From assembly GCA_028287185.1 (NCBI GenBank), contig JAQBQD010000081.1:1-64000 (forward strand): a DNA stretch of 64,000 nt, read 5' to 3'. The notes beneath the pieces are model-generated. The model searched no databases, was not told the DNA's origin, and saw only the letters and a list, made by a program, of their open reading frames with translations. The stretch is from Gemmatimonadota bacterium (GTDB taxonomy: Bacteria > Gemmatimonadota > Gemmatimonadetes > Longimicrobiales > Longimicrobiaceae). Both the position numbers and the translations under genes were made by a program. Positions 16,330 to 27,100 of this stretch are shown in pieces. Each line of letters starts with the position of its first letter. The stretch's first letter is position 1.

Positions 16330-17262
16330 ATGATCCCCATCCCCCGCTTCCGTGCCGCCCTCGCCCTTTCGGCCGGCCTCGCCTTGTCCACGCCGATGAC
16401 GACTGCCGCCCAGACGCCGCGCGACCGGCTGCTCGTATCGACCGGATGGGTGGCCGAGCACCGGTCCGATCCGCACCTGGTGATCCTGCACGTGGGCGAG
16501 AAGGGGGGATACGACCGCGCCCACCTGCCCGGCGCGCGCTTCGTCCGGATGCAGGACGTGGCGGCGCCGCACGACATGCACGACGAAGCCAGCCTGGCGC
16601 TCCAGATGCCGGAGCCCAGGGCGCTGCGCGCGAAGCTCCAGGAGTGGGGCATCTCGGACGATTCCCGCATCGTCGTCTACTACGGCGGCGACTGGGTGAG
16701 CCCCAGCACGCGCGTGGTCTACACGCTCAACTGGGCCGGCCTCGGCGCGCGCACGGTGCTGATGGACGGCGGGCTGGACGCGTGGCAGGCCGAGCATCGC
16801 CCGGTCACGAACGCCGTCCCCGCCCCGGCGGCCGGCCGCCTCTCCGCCCTGCACCCTGCGGCGGACCTGGTGGTGGACGCGGAGTGGGTGAAGGCGCACA
16901 TCGGCGCGTCCGGCGTGGCCATCGTGGACGGCCGGGCGCGCGCGTTCTACGACGGCGTGCAGAAGACGCGCAACCGCGCCGGCCACATCCCCGGTGCGCA
17001 CAGCATCCCGTTCACGGAGCTGACGGACGACCACGACCGGGTGCGCAGCCAGGCCGAGCTGGCGGAGGTCTTCCGCGCGGCGGGCGTGCGGCCGGGCGAC
17101 ACCGTGGTCGGCTACTGCCACATCGGCCAGCAGGCCACCGCCATGCTCTTCGCCGCGCGGCTGCTGGGCTACGACGTGAAGCTGTACGACGGCTCGTTCC
17201 AGGACTGGGACCGCCGCACGGACCTGCCGGTGGAGACCCCGTCCGCCGGAGGTACCCGGTGA
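16330..17262 (+). CDS. Exported tandem-rhodanese sulfurtransferase
   Basis: Rhodaneses move sulfane sulfur (for example from thiosulfate) via a cysteine persulfide. This 310-residue protein has an N-terminal signal-like segment ending AAQT (1-29), so it is probably periplasmic. Two rhodanese domains follow. The first (about 32-155) is inactive, with YYGGDWVS at the loop where Cys would be. The second (about 178-300) has the active loop YCHIGQQ with Cys263. It begins the sulfur operon; GGAGA precedes the ATG at 16330. It overlaps the next gene by 4 bp (GTGA). Confidence 0.9.
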   Translation: MIPIPRFRAALALSAGLALSTPMTTAAQTPRDRLLVSTGWVAEHRSDPHLVILHVGEKGGYDRAHLPGARFVRMQDVAAPHDMHDEASLALQMPEPRALRAKLQEWGISDDSRIVVYYGGDWVSPSTRVVYTLNWAGLGARTVLMDGGLDAWQAEHRPVTNAVPAPAAGRLSALHPAADLVVDAEWVKAHIGASGVAIVDGRARAFYDGVQKTRNRAGHIPGAHSIPFTELTDDHDRVRSQAELAEVFRAAGVRPGDTVVGYCHIGQQATAMLFAARLLGYDVKLYDGSFQDWDRRTDLPVETPSAGGTR

Positions 17263-17897
17263 GCACCGCCATCGCGCCCGATTCGACACCCGTCGTCGAC
17301 CTCGCCGGCTCCTCCCATTCGGCGGTGATCGGCGTCTCGATCAAGGATCCGTCGGACACGCCGGTCGATTCGTCTCCCGCGACGGGACGGCCGTACGCGA
17401 ATCCCTACCTCGCGGGCGTCGGCATCGGGCTCGTGCTCCTGGCGGCCTTCGTCGTCGCGGGCCGGGGGCTGGGCGCATCGGGCGCCTTCTCGTCCGCGGT
17501 CGCGGCGGGGACGGCCGCGTTCGCGCCCTCGCACGCCGCGGCGAACCCCGCGCTGGCGGAGTATCTGGGAGACGGGGTGTCGGTCGGCCCGCTGCGCGAC
17601 TGGCTGGTGTTCGAGCTGGCGGGGGTGGCGCTGGGGGGATTCGCCTCCGCCGCGCTCGCCGGGCGCCTGCGCGGAGCGGTGGAGCGCGGGCCACGCATAG
17701 GCTCGCGCGGGCGGCTGGCGTACGCGATGGGCGGGGGCGTGGTGATGGGCGTGGGCGCCAGGCTGGCGCGGGGGTGCACCAGCGGGCAGGCGCTCACGGG
17801 CGGGGCGCTGCTGGCGGTGGGCGGCTGGATCTTCATCGTCACCGCCTTCGCGGCGGCGTACCTGGCCGGGCCCCTCTTCCGGAGGCAGTGGACGTGA
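17259..17897 (+). CDS. YeeE/YedE-family sulfur transporter, first half
   Basis: YeeE/YedE (TsuA-type) membrane proteins pass thiosulfate-like sulfur through conserved cysteines. This protein has 212 residues. It starts with about 45 soluble residues, followed by about four transmembrane helices and the family motif VGARLARGCTSGQALTGG with Cys173. In many bacteria the transporter is split into two proteins of about 200 residues, as here with the next gene. The GTG at 17259 has GGAGGT upstream and overlaps the sulfurtransferase stop. The ion carried is inferred from the family. Confidence 0.85.
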   Translation: MSTAIAPDSTPVVDLAGSSHSAVIGVSIKDPSDTPVDSSPATGRPYANPYLAGVGIGLVLLAAFVVAGRGLGASGAFSSAVAAGTAAFAPSHAAANPALAEYLGDGVSVGPLRDWLVFELAGVALGGFASAALAGRLRGAVERGPRIGSRGRLAYAMGGGVVMGVGARLARGCTSGQALTGGALLAVGGWIFIVTAFAAAYLAGPLFRRQWT

Positions 17898-18499
17898 CGC
17901 TCCCCCTCGCATCTTCCGATCTGCCGACCACCGGGCTCGGCCTGGCGGGAGCGCTCGCCATCGGCGCGGCGTTCGGCTGGTGCCTGGAGCGCGCGGGCCT
18001 GGGCAGCGCGCGCAAGCTGGCCGCGCAGTTCTACCTGCGCGACCTTACCGTCTTCCGGGTGATGTTCAGCGCCGTCGCCACGGCCGCGCTGGGCCTGTTC
18101 TGGCTGTCGTGGCTGGGCTGGCTGGACCTGTCGCGCGTCTACATCCCCGAAACCTTCCTGGCGCCGCAGGCCGTCGGCGGGCTCGTCTTCGGCGTGGGGA
18201 TGGTGATGGCCGGCCTGTGCCCCGGCACCGCCTGCGTCGCCGCCGCCACCGGCCGCCGCGACGGGCTGGCCGTGATCGGCGGAATGCTCGCCGGCGTCTT
18301 CCTCTTCGCCGAGGCGTTCCCGTCCATCCAGCGCTTCTACGACAGCACGCCCCGCGGACCGCTGACGCTGCCGGATCTGCTCCACCTCCCCTACGGTGTC
18401 GTCGTCTGCGCCGTCGTGGCGATGGCGCTCGGCGGATTCGCGGGAGCGGATGCCGTCGAGCGCCGCGTCCGCCGGCGGATGGCGGAGGTGGGGCAGTGA
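17894..18499 (+). CDS. YeeE/YedE-family (DUF6691-like) sulfur transporter, second half
   Basis: This 201-residue membrane protein has five hydrophobic segments. Conserved cysteines lie at 30 (GAAFGWCLERAGLG) and at 109 and 114 (MAGLCPGTACVAAATG), the pattern of the second half of split YeeE/YedE transporters. It starts at GTG 17894, overlapping the first half by 4 bp, which keeps the two subunits in register. It probably combines with the preceding protein into one channel for thiosulfate or a related sulfur species. Confidence 0.85.
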   Translation: MTLPLASSDLPTTGLGLAGALAIGAAFGWCLERAGLGSARKLAAQFYLRDLTVFRVMFSAVATAALGLFWLSWLGWLDLSRVYIPETFLAPQAVGGLVFGVGMVMAGLCPGTACVAAATGRRDGLAVIGGMLAGVFLFAEAFPSIQRFYDSTPRGPLTLPDLLHLPYGVVVCAVVAMALGGFAGADAVERRVRRRMAEVGQ

Positions 18500-19164
18500 G
18501 CGCGCCTCGCTGGACGCCGCCGCGCCTGCTCGCCGGCGCGTCCGCCGTGCTCGGCCTGCTCGCGCTCGTCGCGGGCGTGTCGGACCGCAGGGCACACGGC
18601 ACCGTGGACGTGGACCGCCTCGCGCGCACGGTGCAGGCGGAGGAGGACCACGTGACGGCGCTGGAGCTGGCGCGGTGGATCAAGGAACGGAAGCCCGGCC
18701 TGCGCGTGGTGGACGTGCGCACGGCGGACGAGTTCGCCGCCTTCCACGTGCCGACGGCGGAGAGGCTGTCGCTGCCGCAGGTGGTCCGCGCACGCTTCCG
18801 GCCGGACGAGACCGTGGTGCTGTACTCGGAGGGCGGCACGCACGCGGCGCAGGGCTGGTTCTTCCTCCGCGCGCAGGGCCTGGAGCACGTCTACTTCCTG
18901 CGCGGCGGGCTGTACGAGTGGCTCCAGGACATCGAAAAACCTGTCCTCCGGGAGGATGCGTCCGCCGCACAGAGGGCGGCGTGGAGCGAGCAAGCGGCAC
19001 TCTCGCGCTACTTCGGCGGCAGCCCACGGGTCGGTGGGTCGGAATCGGCGGAGGACGAGGGGTCGGGAGGACCGGCGGCGGCTCCGATCCCGGGAATCCG
19101 CGCACCCGACGCGGGCGGCGCCACCGCGAACGCCGTCCGGCGCACTCGCGCGGGCGGATGCTGA
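18496..19164 (+). CDS. Membrane-anchored rhodanese-like protein without catalytic Cys
   Basis: This 222-residue protein has a single N-terminal transmembrane helix (about 10-28) and one rhodanese domain (about 50-150, with RVVDVRTADEFAAFHVP). The residue at the active-site cysteine position is Ser111 (LYSEGGTHAAQ), so persulfide chemistry by the usual route is not possible. The tail (155-222) is low-complexity Gly/Ala/Arg and ends in Ala-Gly-Gly-Cys. The terminal Cys is the only cysteine seen. It overlaps its upstream neighbour by 4 bp and the PLP-enzyme gene by 7 bp. It may be a sulfur-relay adaptor rather than an enzyme, which is inference. Confidence 0.8.
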   Translation: MSAPRWTPPRLLAGASAVLGLLALVAGVSDRRAHGTVDVDRLARTVQAEEDHVTALELARWIKERKPGLRVVDVRTADEFAAFHVPTAERLSLPQVVRARFRPDETVVLYSEGGTHAAQGWFFLRAQGLEHVYFLRGGLYEWLQDIEKPVLREDASAAQRAAWSEQAALSRYFGGSPRVGGSESAEDEGSGGPAAAPIPGIRAPDAGGATANAVRRTRAGGC

Positions 19165-20606
19165 CCCCGCGCACGGACGCGACGATGCCCACGCAGATGG
19201 AAGCCTACTTCCGGGCGCTGCGCGCGCGCGAGTTCCGCCGCCTGGATGCTCAGGGCCACGCGTACCTGGACTACACCGGCGCCGCGCTGTATCCCGAGTC
19301 GCTCGTCCGCACGCACGCAAACGCCCTGGTGGATGGAATCTACGGAAATCCGCACGCGGACGGCCCCTCGTCACGCGCGAGCACGGCGGCGGTGGAGGAA
19401 GCGCGCGCGGCGGTGCTGCGGTTCTTCGATGCGGACCCGACGGAGCACACCGTCTGCTTTACCGCCAACGCCAGCGCGGCGCTGCGTTTGGTGGGCGAGG
19501 CGTACCCGTTCGCCCGCGGCTCGCGCTTCGTGCTCGCGGCCGACAACCACAACTCCGTCAACGGCATCCGCGAGTTCGCCCTGCGCGCCGGCGCGTCCGT
19601 GCGCTACGTGCCGCTGGACGCCGATCTGCGCATGCCGGACGCGGAAGCCGTCCTCCGCGGCGCCGACCGCCGCGTGCCGAACCTGTTCGCGTACCCGGCG
19701 CAGTCCAACTTCTCCGGCGTCCGGCATTCGCTCGGCATGATCGACCAGGCGCGGGAGCTGGGATACGACGTGCTGCTGGACGCCGCCGCCTTCGCGCCCA
19801 CCAGCCCGCTGCGCCTGCGCGACGTGCGGCCGGACTTCGTGGCGCTCTCGTTCTACAAGATGTTCGGCTACCCCACCGGCGTCGGCGCGCTGATCGCCCG
19901 GCGCGAATCGCTGCGCCGTCTCCGGCGCCCCTGGTTCGCCGGCGGCACCGTGGAGTTCGTCTCCACGCAGCACGGCATGCACGGGATGAAGGACGGCGCG
20001 GAGGCGTTCGAGGACGGGACGGTCAACTTCCTCGGCATCGGCGCCCTGCCCGCGGGACTGGCGATGCTGGTGGATGTCGGCATGGCCCGCATCGGCCACC
20101 ACCTCGCCGGCCTCACGCGCCTCCTGCTCGACCGGTTGATGGAGATGCGCCACCCGAACGGCGCCCCGCTCGTCCGCATCCACGGCCCGCGCGATTCGAT
20201 CGACCGGGGCGCCACCGTCGCGCTCAACGTGCTGGATGCGGATGGCGCGCCCGTGGACTACGAGCGCGTGGAAGCGAAGGCGCGCGAGGCGAACGTCTCC
20301 GTCCGCGGCGGCTGCTTCTGCAACCCCGGCGCGGCCGAGCACGCGTTCGCCTTCCCGGCGGACGACACGAGCCGCTGCCTGGAATCGCTGTCGCGGGAAG
20401 GATTCTCGGTCGAGCGCTTCCGCCGCTGCCTGGCCGGCCCCGCCGTCGGCGCGATCCGCGCATCGCTCGGCCTCGCGAACGTGGAGGCGGACGTCCACCA
20501 CTTCCTGCGGGTGGTGGAGACGTTCGGGGAGTCGGATACGCACGATACGACGAAGCGGCGCCGCGTGGTCGCGACGCCGCCCTGGGCCCTCACCCGGCCG
20601 CTCTAG
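19158..20606 (+). CDS. MoCo-sulfurase-like class V aminotransferase (cysteine-desulfurase fold)
   Basis: This PLP enzyme has 482 residues. The Schiff-base lysine is Lys234 in SFYKMFGYPTGVGALI, a wording typical of the N-terminal domain of molybdenum-cofactor sulfurases. The C-terminal loop RGGCFCNPG (Cys386, Cys388) matches the persulfide-bearing loop of that family. It would take sulfur from cysteine and pass it on. The MOSC domain of full-length MoCo sulfurases is absent. The ATG at 19158 overlaps the rhodanese stop; an ATG at 19185 is possible. The last seven residues (WALTRPL) and the stop codon lie inside an intergenic repeat copy, so the native C-terminus may have been replaced. Confidence 0.88.
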   Translation: MLTPRTDATMPTQMEAYFRALRAREFRRLDAQGHAYLDYTGAALYPESLVRTHANALVDGIYGNPHADGPSSRASTAAVEEARAAVLRFFDADPTEHTVCFTANASAALRLVGEAYPFARGSRFVLAADNHNSVNGIREFALRAGASVRYVPLDADLRMPDAEAVLRGADRRVPNLFAYPAQSNFSGVRHSLGMIDQARELGYDVLLDAAAFAPTSPLRLRDVRPDFVALSFYKMFGYPTGVGALIARRESLRRLRRPWFAGGTVEFVSTQHGMHGMKDGAEAFEDGTVNFLGIGALPAGLAMLVDVGMARIGHHLAGLTRLLLDRLMEMRHPNGAPLVRIHGPRDSIDRGATVALNVLDADGAPVDYERVEAKAREANVSVRGGCFCNPGAAEHAFAFPADDTSRCLESLSREGFSVERFRRCLAGPAVGAIRASLGLANVEADVHHFLRVVETFGESDTHDTTKRRRVVATPPWALTRPL

Positions 20607-20745
20607 CGCGGCCACCCTCTCTCCCGCACGCGGGAAATCTGGCTTCACGCGTTGCGGCTGACACAGGCGTGAAAGCAGCCCGCGGAGCCGGTGGATTGCC
20701 GTTTCAGCCCCGGGATTCGTCCCGAGGGCGCGGGCCCACGCCGCC
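20586..20745 (+). repeat. Dispersed intergenic repeat, copy R1
   Basis: Two modules are recognisable. Module A starts GGCCCTCACCCGGCCGCT and continues through GGCCACCCTCTCTCCCG to AAATCTGGCTTCACGCG. Module B starts CAGCCCGCGGAGCCGG and ends in a small palindrome around CAGCCCCGGGATTCGTCCCG. The same order recurs at 25345-25519 (minus) and 26809-26985 (plus). The copy overlaps the last 21 bp of the PLP-enzyme gene and fills most of the 20607-20841 gap. Confidence 0.75.
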
Positions 20746-20841
20746 GGCGCGTGGCCTCGTTCCGTTGCCCCGCTGACCGCCACCGGCATCAACGATCCGC
20801 CCGTCGACAGCACGATCGACCGTCGGCCGCGCGTCCCCCCC

Positions 20842-21209
20842 TCAGGCCGGAAGCCGCGCCGCCATCTCCCCCAGCTTCCCCGCCGCACCCCAGCGCTCGT
20901 CGAACCCGGCGAGTCCGTCGGCGTCGATCTCGGCCTGGGCCTCCAGGGCATGCGTCATCAGCGCGTCGGCGGCCAGCAGGGGCAGCGCATCCTCCCGCTT
21001 CCCCGAGCCCGCCAGCACCCGCTCGTACAGCATCAGCGCGGCGGCCGCGAGCGCGTCCGGCACCCCGCCGTCGTCCCGATCGACCGAAGCGGCGGGATCG
21101 ACGGCGACCCCGGCCTCCGCCCCAGCCGACCTCACCGCCGCCACCATCGCATCCAGCAGGCGCGGCGGGGCGTCGGAGAGGCGCTCGCGGAGCCAGGTTT
21201 CCGCGGCGG

Positions 21210-21213
<4 letters not shown>
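20842..21213 (-). CDS. Hypothetical helical protein downstream of alaS
   Basis: I do not recognise this 123-residue, Ala/Asp/Glu-rich protein. It has no signal peptide, membrane segment or cysteine. The segment LAAAALMLYERVLAGSGKREDALPLLAADALMTHALEAQAE looks like a regular helical core. Its ATG at 21213 overlaps the alaS stop by 4 bp, so it is co-translated with alanyl-tRNA synthetase. That tight coupling and the good amino-acid composition support it as a real gene. Confidence 0.7.
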
Positions 21214-23852
<2,639 letters not shown>

Positions 23853-24149
23853 CGGTCGGCTCGGTATCGGGGCGGATGGCCTGGAACCCGGAAAGGTAAC
23901 GCGGCGGCGGCCGGCGGCTCAAGGTGGGACGCACACGAATCCGGCGGCAATCGGGATCGTCGGCGAAACGGAAGGGCGATGCGGGGCGGTACGGCGGCGG
24001 GCGGCAGAGGGGGGCGCCCACCTGCGCGCATGGCGGGAGATTTCACGGGGGATGCGGTTCCACGGGCATCAAGCCCCCGGCCGGAACTACAAGCGTGCCT
24101 TCGCGGAGCCCGGGAGCCAGCGCGGAATGGAGATCCGGCGTGGAGATCA
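23853..24149. other. Gene-free gap upstream of alaS
   Basis: The stretch between the alaS start and the R4 repeat copy holds no credible frame, tRNA or strong hairpin. It must contain the alaS promoter, but no convincing -35/-10 pair could be picked out. Confidence 0.6.
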
Positions 24150-24216
24150 TGAGGGGATTACCCTCTCCCCCTCGCCGACGAGGGTGGCGGGTCTCAGCCC
24201 GCCGGATGAGGGCCCA
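24150..24216 (-). repeat. Dispersed intergenic repeat, copy R4 (module A only)
   Basis: Read on the minus strand it begins GGCCCTCATCCGGCGGGC, continues with CCGCCACCCTCGTCGG and ends GGGGGAGAGGGTAATCC, matching module A of R1-R3. The stop codon and last few codons of the phosphotransferase gene lie inside it. Confidence 0.65.
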
Positions 24217-25300
24217 GCGCGTCGATCCGCCCGCGCTCGATCGCAAGCTCCGCCGTGGCGCCCAGCGCGCGGACGGCGTGGATCAGCGCGCCGAAGCGGG
24301 GGTCCTTCGTGTGGCCGGCCACGAAGCGGGCGTAGATCTGCTGGGCGATGGTGGCCACCTTCAGCAGCCCGTAGACGAAGTAGAACACCGGGTCCGGCGC
24401 AGGGCGGCCGCTGGCCTCGGCGTAGCGCGCGAACAGCTCCGAGCGCGTCGGGTTGCCGGGCAGCAGCGTCAGCGTGTTGAGGCCCATCGACCGCAGCGCC
24501 GGCGGGTCGTCCGCATCCAGCCAGTACGCCAGCGAGGTGCCCACGTCCATCCACGGATCGCCCACCGTCGCCATCTCCCAGTCCAGCACGGCCAGGATGC
24601 GCGTCAGGTCGCCCGGGTCCAGCACCAGGTTGTCGTGCTTGTAGTCGTTGTGGATGAGCGCCGCGCCGGCCTCGGGCGGCAGGTGGTCGGCCAGCCAGCG
24701 GGCGGCGCGCTCCACCGACGGCACCTCGTCCGTCCTCGCGCGCAGGTAGCGCTCCGTCCATCCGCGCACCTGGCGCTCGACGTACCCTTCCGCGTGCCCC
24801 AGCTCGCCCAGGCCCGCCGCCGCGTAGTCCACCGCGTGCAGCTCGGCCAGGTTGCGCACGAAGGCATCCGCCAGCGCCGCCATCGTCTCCGGCCCCAGCT
24901 CCGTACCCTCCGGCGGGCGGCTGCGCAGGATCACGCCGCGCACCCGTTCCATGACGTAGAAGGGCGCGCCCAGCACCGACGCATCGTCGCAGTACGCAAG
25001 CGCCCGCGGCACGCGAGGATAGACGGTTCCCAGCCGTGACAGGATGCGGTGCTCGCGCCCCATGTCGTGCGCCGACCGGATCGCCGCGCCGAACGGAGGC
25101 CGCCGCAGCACCATCTCGCGCCCGCCGTATCGGACGAGGTACGTCAGGTTGGAGTATCCGCCGGGAAACTGCTCCACCTCCACGGGGCCATCGGTTCCAT
25201 CGAGCCCGTCGAGGTGCTCCGCCAGGAACCGCGCCAGCGCCGCCGCATCCAGCTCCTCCCCCGCCCGCACCGCCCGCGGCCGGTCGATCATCTCGCTCAT
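24194..25300 (-). CDS. Aminoglycoside-phosphotransferase-fold kinase (ACAD10/11-type)
   Basis: This 368-residue kinase-fold protein has the glycine-rich start QFPGGYSNLTYLV, the catalytic loop HNDYKHDNLVLD and the metal-binding DWEMATVGDPWMDVG. These are the hallmarks of the APH family branch found next to, or fused with, acyl-CoA dehydrogenases (human ACAD10/11). That branch phosphorylates 4-hydroxyacyl-CoAs in some systems, so a lipid-catabolic role is more likely than antibiotic resistance. The ATG at 25300 has GGAGAG upstream. The acyl-CoA dehydrogenase gene lies 219 bp upstream on the same strand, with repeat R2 between them. Confidence 0.88.
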   Translation of the reverse strand: MSEMIDRPRAVRAGEELDAAALARFLAEHLDGLDGTDGPVEVEQFPGGYSNLTYLVRYGGREMVLRRPPFGAAIRSAHDMGREHRILSRLGTVYPRVPRALAYCDDASVLGAPFYVMERVRGVILRSRPPEGTELGPETMAALADAFVRNLAELHAVDYAAAGLGELGHAEGYVERQVRGWTERYLRARTDEVPSVERAARWLADHLPPEAGAALIHNDYKHDNLVLDPGDLTRILAVLDWEMATVGDPWMDVGTSLAYWLDADDPPALRSMGLNTLTLLPGNPTRSELFARYAEASGRPAPDPVFYFVYGLLKVATIAQQIYARFVAGHTKDPRFGALIHAVRALGATAELAIERGRIDALGPHPAG

Positions 25301-25344
25301 GCACGCTCTCCGGCTGGAAGGACGGTCGACGGATCGGTCGATGA

Positions 25345-25519
25345 TGGGCGCGGAGCTCCGACGAACACCGCGGGTCGAAACCCGCGGCTGCAACGCCAAT
25401 CCGGCCGCCGCCGCGGGCCGTTCTCGCGCGGCGGCAGGCCGCATCGTAAGAGCCAGCAGTACTTACTCTCTTTCGATTTCGGGAGAGAGTGGCCGCGCCA
25501 AAGCGGCCGGGTGAGGGCC
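25345..25519 (-). repeat. Dispersed intergenic repeat, copy R2
   Basis: On the minus strand it starts GGCCCTCACCCGGCCGCTTT directly after the acyl-CoA dehydrogenase stop and passes through GAGAGTAAGTACTGCTGGCT. It ends with module B (GCCCGCGGCGGCGG, then CAGCCGCGGGTTTCGACCCG). It separates the dehydrogenase and phosphotransferase genes and is transcribed with them if they form one operon. Confidence 0.75.
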
Positions 25520-26728
25520 TCAGATCCCGATATCCACCCCGTAGCCCTTCAGCACCTCGCGCGCGACGACGGACTTGTGCACCTCGTCGGGGCCGTCGTA
25601 GATGCGGGCGCCGCGCTCGTGGCGGTACCAGAAGGCGAGCAGCAGGTCGTCCGTCATCCCCAGCGCGCCGTGCACCTGCAGCGCGCGGTCCAGCACGCGG
25701 CCCAGCACGCCGGCCACGAAGAACTTGATGGTGCTGATCTGCACCCGCGCCTCGCGCACCCCGCCTCGGTCGATGCGCTCGGCCGTGTCCAGCGTCATCA
25801 GCCGCGCCGCGTCGATCTCGGCGCGCGACTCCGCGATCCAGTGCTGCACCGCCTGCCGCGATGCCAGCGGCTCTCCCGGCGCCAGCTCGCGCTCCGCGGC
25901 GCGGCGGCACATGAGGTCGAACGCGCGCTCGCAGACGCCGATCCACCGCATGCAGTGGTGGATGCGCCCCGGCCCCAGCCGTTCCTGAGCGAGCAGGAAT
26001 CCCGCGCCCTGCGCCCCGATGCGGTTCTCCACCGGCACGCGGCACCCCTCGAACCGCACGTCCGCGTGGCTGAAATAGTCCTCGCCCACATCGCCCATCA
26101 CGGGGATGTTGCGGACGATGCGGAAGCCCGGCGTGCCCGCGGGAACGAGGATCTGGCTCGCGCGCGCGTGCGGCTTCGGCGCGTCGGGGTCCGTCACCGC
26201 CATCACGATCGCGAACGCCGCCCCGTCGGCAGAGGAGGTGAACCACTTGTGTCCGTCGATGACGTACTCATCGCCCTCCCGCCGCGCGGTGGTCGACAGG
26301 TGCACGGGGTTCGATCCCGCGTGCTCCGGCTCCGTCATCGCGAAGCAGCTCCGCACCTCGCCGCGCACCAGCGGCCCCAGCCACCGTTCGCGCAGCGCCG
26401 GCGACGCGTGCGCGTGCAGCAGCTCCATGTTGCCGATGTCCGGCGCCTGGCAGTTGAACGCCAGGTGCCCCAGCGGAGAGCGCCCCAGCTCCTCGCTCAC
26501 CCGCCCGAACTCCGCCAGCGACAATCCCCGCCCGCCCTCCTCCCGCGGCAGGTGCGGCGCCCACAGCCCCAGCGCCTTCACCCGCCCCCGGGCCTCCTCC
26601 ATCGCGGGCAGCAACGCGCGGAACGGCTCCGCCAGGAAGCGCGCCTCCAGCGGCCCCAGCTCGTGCCGCACGAACGCACGGATCTGCTCCAGCATTCCGT
26701 CCAGCGGTCGCGCGGTGGAATCGCTCAT
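25520..26728 (-). CDS. Acyl-CoA dehydrogenase
   Basis: This FAD enzyme of 402 residues would introduce an alpha-beta double bond into acyl-CoAs. Visible family blocks are CFAMTEPEHAGSNP (FAD/substrate loop), VIDGHKWFTSSADGA and LQVHGALGMTDDLLLAFWYR near the C-terminus. The ACAD11-like subgroup uses an Asp or Glu base located by alignment, which I cannot assign exactly. The ATG at 26728 (MSDSTARPLDG) was chosen; an in-frame ATG/GTG upstream would add 26 poorly conserved residues. It pairs with the downstream APH-fold kinase. Confidence 0.93.
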   Translation of the reverse strand: MSDSTARPLDGMLEQIRAFVRHELGPLEARFLAEPFRALLPAMEEARGRVKALGLWAPHLPREEGGRGLSLAEFGRVSEELGRSPLGHLAFNCQAPDIGNMELLHAHASPALRERWLGPLVRGEVRSCFAMTEPEHAGSNPVHLSTTARREGDEYVIDGHKWFTSSADGAAFAIVMAVTDPDAPKPHARASQILVPAGTPGFRIVRNIPVMGDVGEDYFSHADVRFEGCRVPVENRIGAQGAGFLLAQERLGPGRIHHCMRWIGVCERAFDLMCRRAAERELAPGEPLASRQAVQHWIAESRAEIDAARLMTLDTAERIDRGGVREARVQISTIKFFVAGVLGRVLDRALQVHGALGMTDDLLLAFWYRHERGARIYDGPDEVHKSVVAREVLKGYGVDIGI

Positions 26729-26808
26729 CGGCGGGACTCGGAGATGGATGTGGAACGACGAGGGGAGGCCGATGCGGAGGATCGGGGTTGAGCGGGGCTC
26801 AGTCAACG

Positions 26809-26985
26809 CGGGCCTTCACCCGGACGCTTTCGCGCCGCCACCCGCTCCCGCAAGCGAGAGAGGGTAAGTATTTCTGGCTCCACGAGATGCAGCCAGCCTC
26901 CGCACAAGGACAGCCCGCGAAGGCGGGCGGATGGCCGGTTCAGCCACGGGTTTCAACCCGTGGCTCGGGGCCGGCACACGCCGCC
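26809..26985 (+). repeat. Dispersed intergenic repeat, copy R3
   Basis: It starts GGCCTTCACCCGGACGCTTT, passes through GAGAGGGTAAGTATTTCTGG and CAGCCCGCGAAGGCGG, and ends with the palindrome around CAGCCACGGGTTTCAACCCG. It lies on the plus strand between two minus-strand genes. The rest of the 26729-27100 gap shows nothing recognisable. Confidence 0.75.
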
Positions 26986-27100
26986 GGAACCGAGACGACG
27001 AAAAGGCCCCGGATCGCTCCGGAGCCCTCGGCTTCGCCCGCCGCGCCGTCGACCGCCCGGCCCGGACCCAGCGCCATCAAAGCGGCGGGACCGGCCGTCG

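Noticed and set aside
24194-25300. Aminoglycoside-resistance gene
   Set aside because: The pairing with an acyl-CoA dehydrogenase and the ACAD10/11-type motifs favour a lipid-related kinase.
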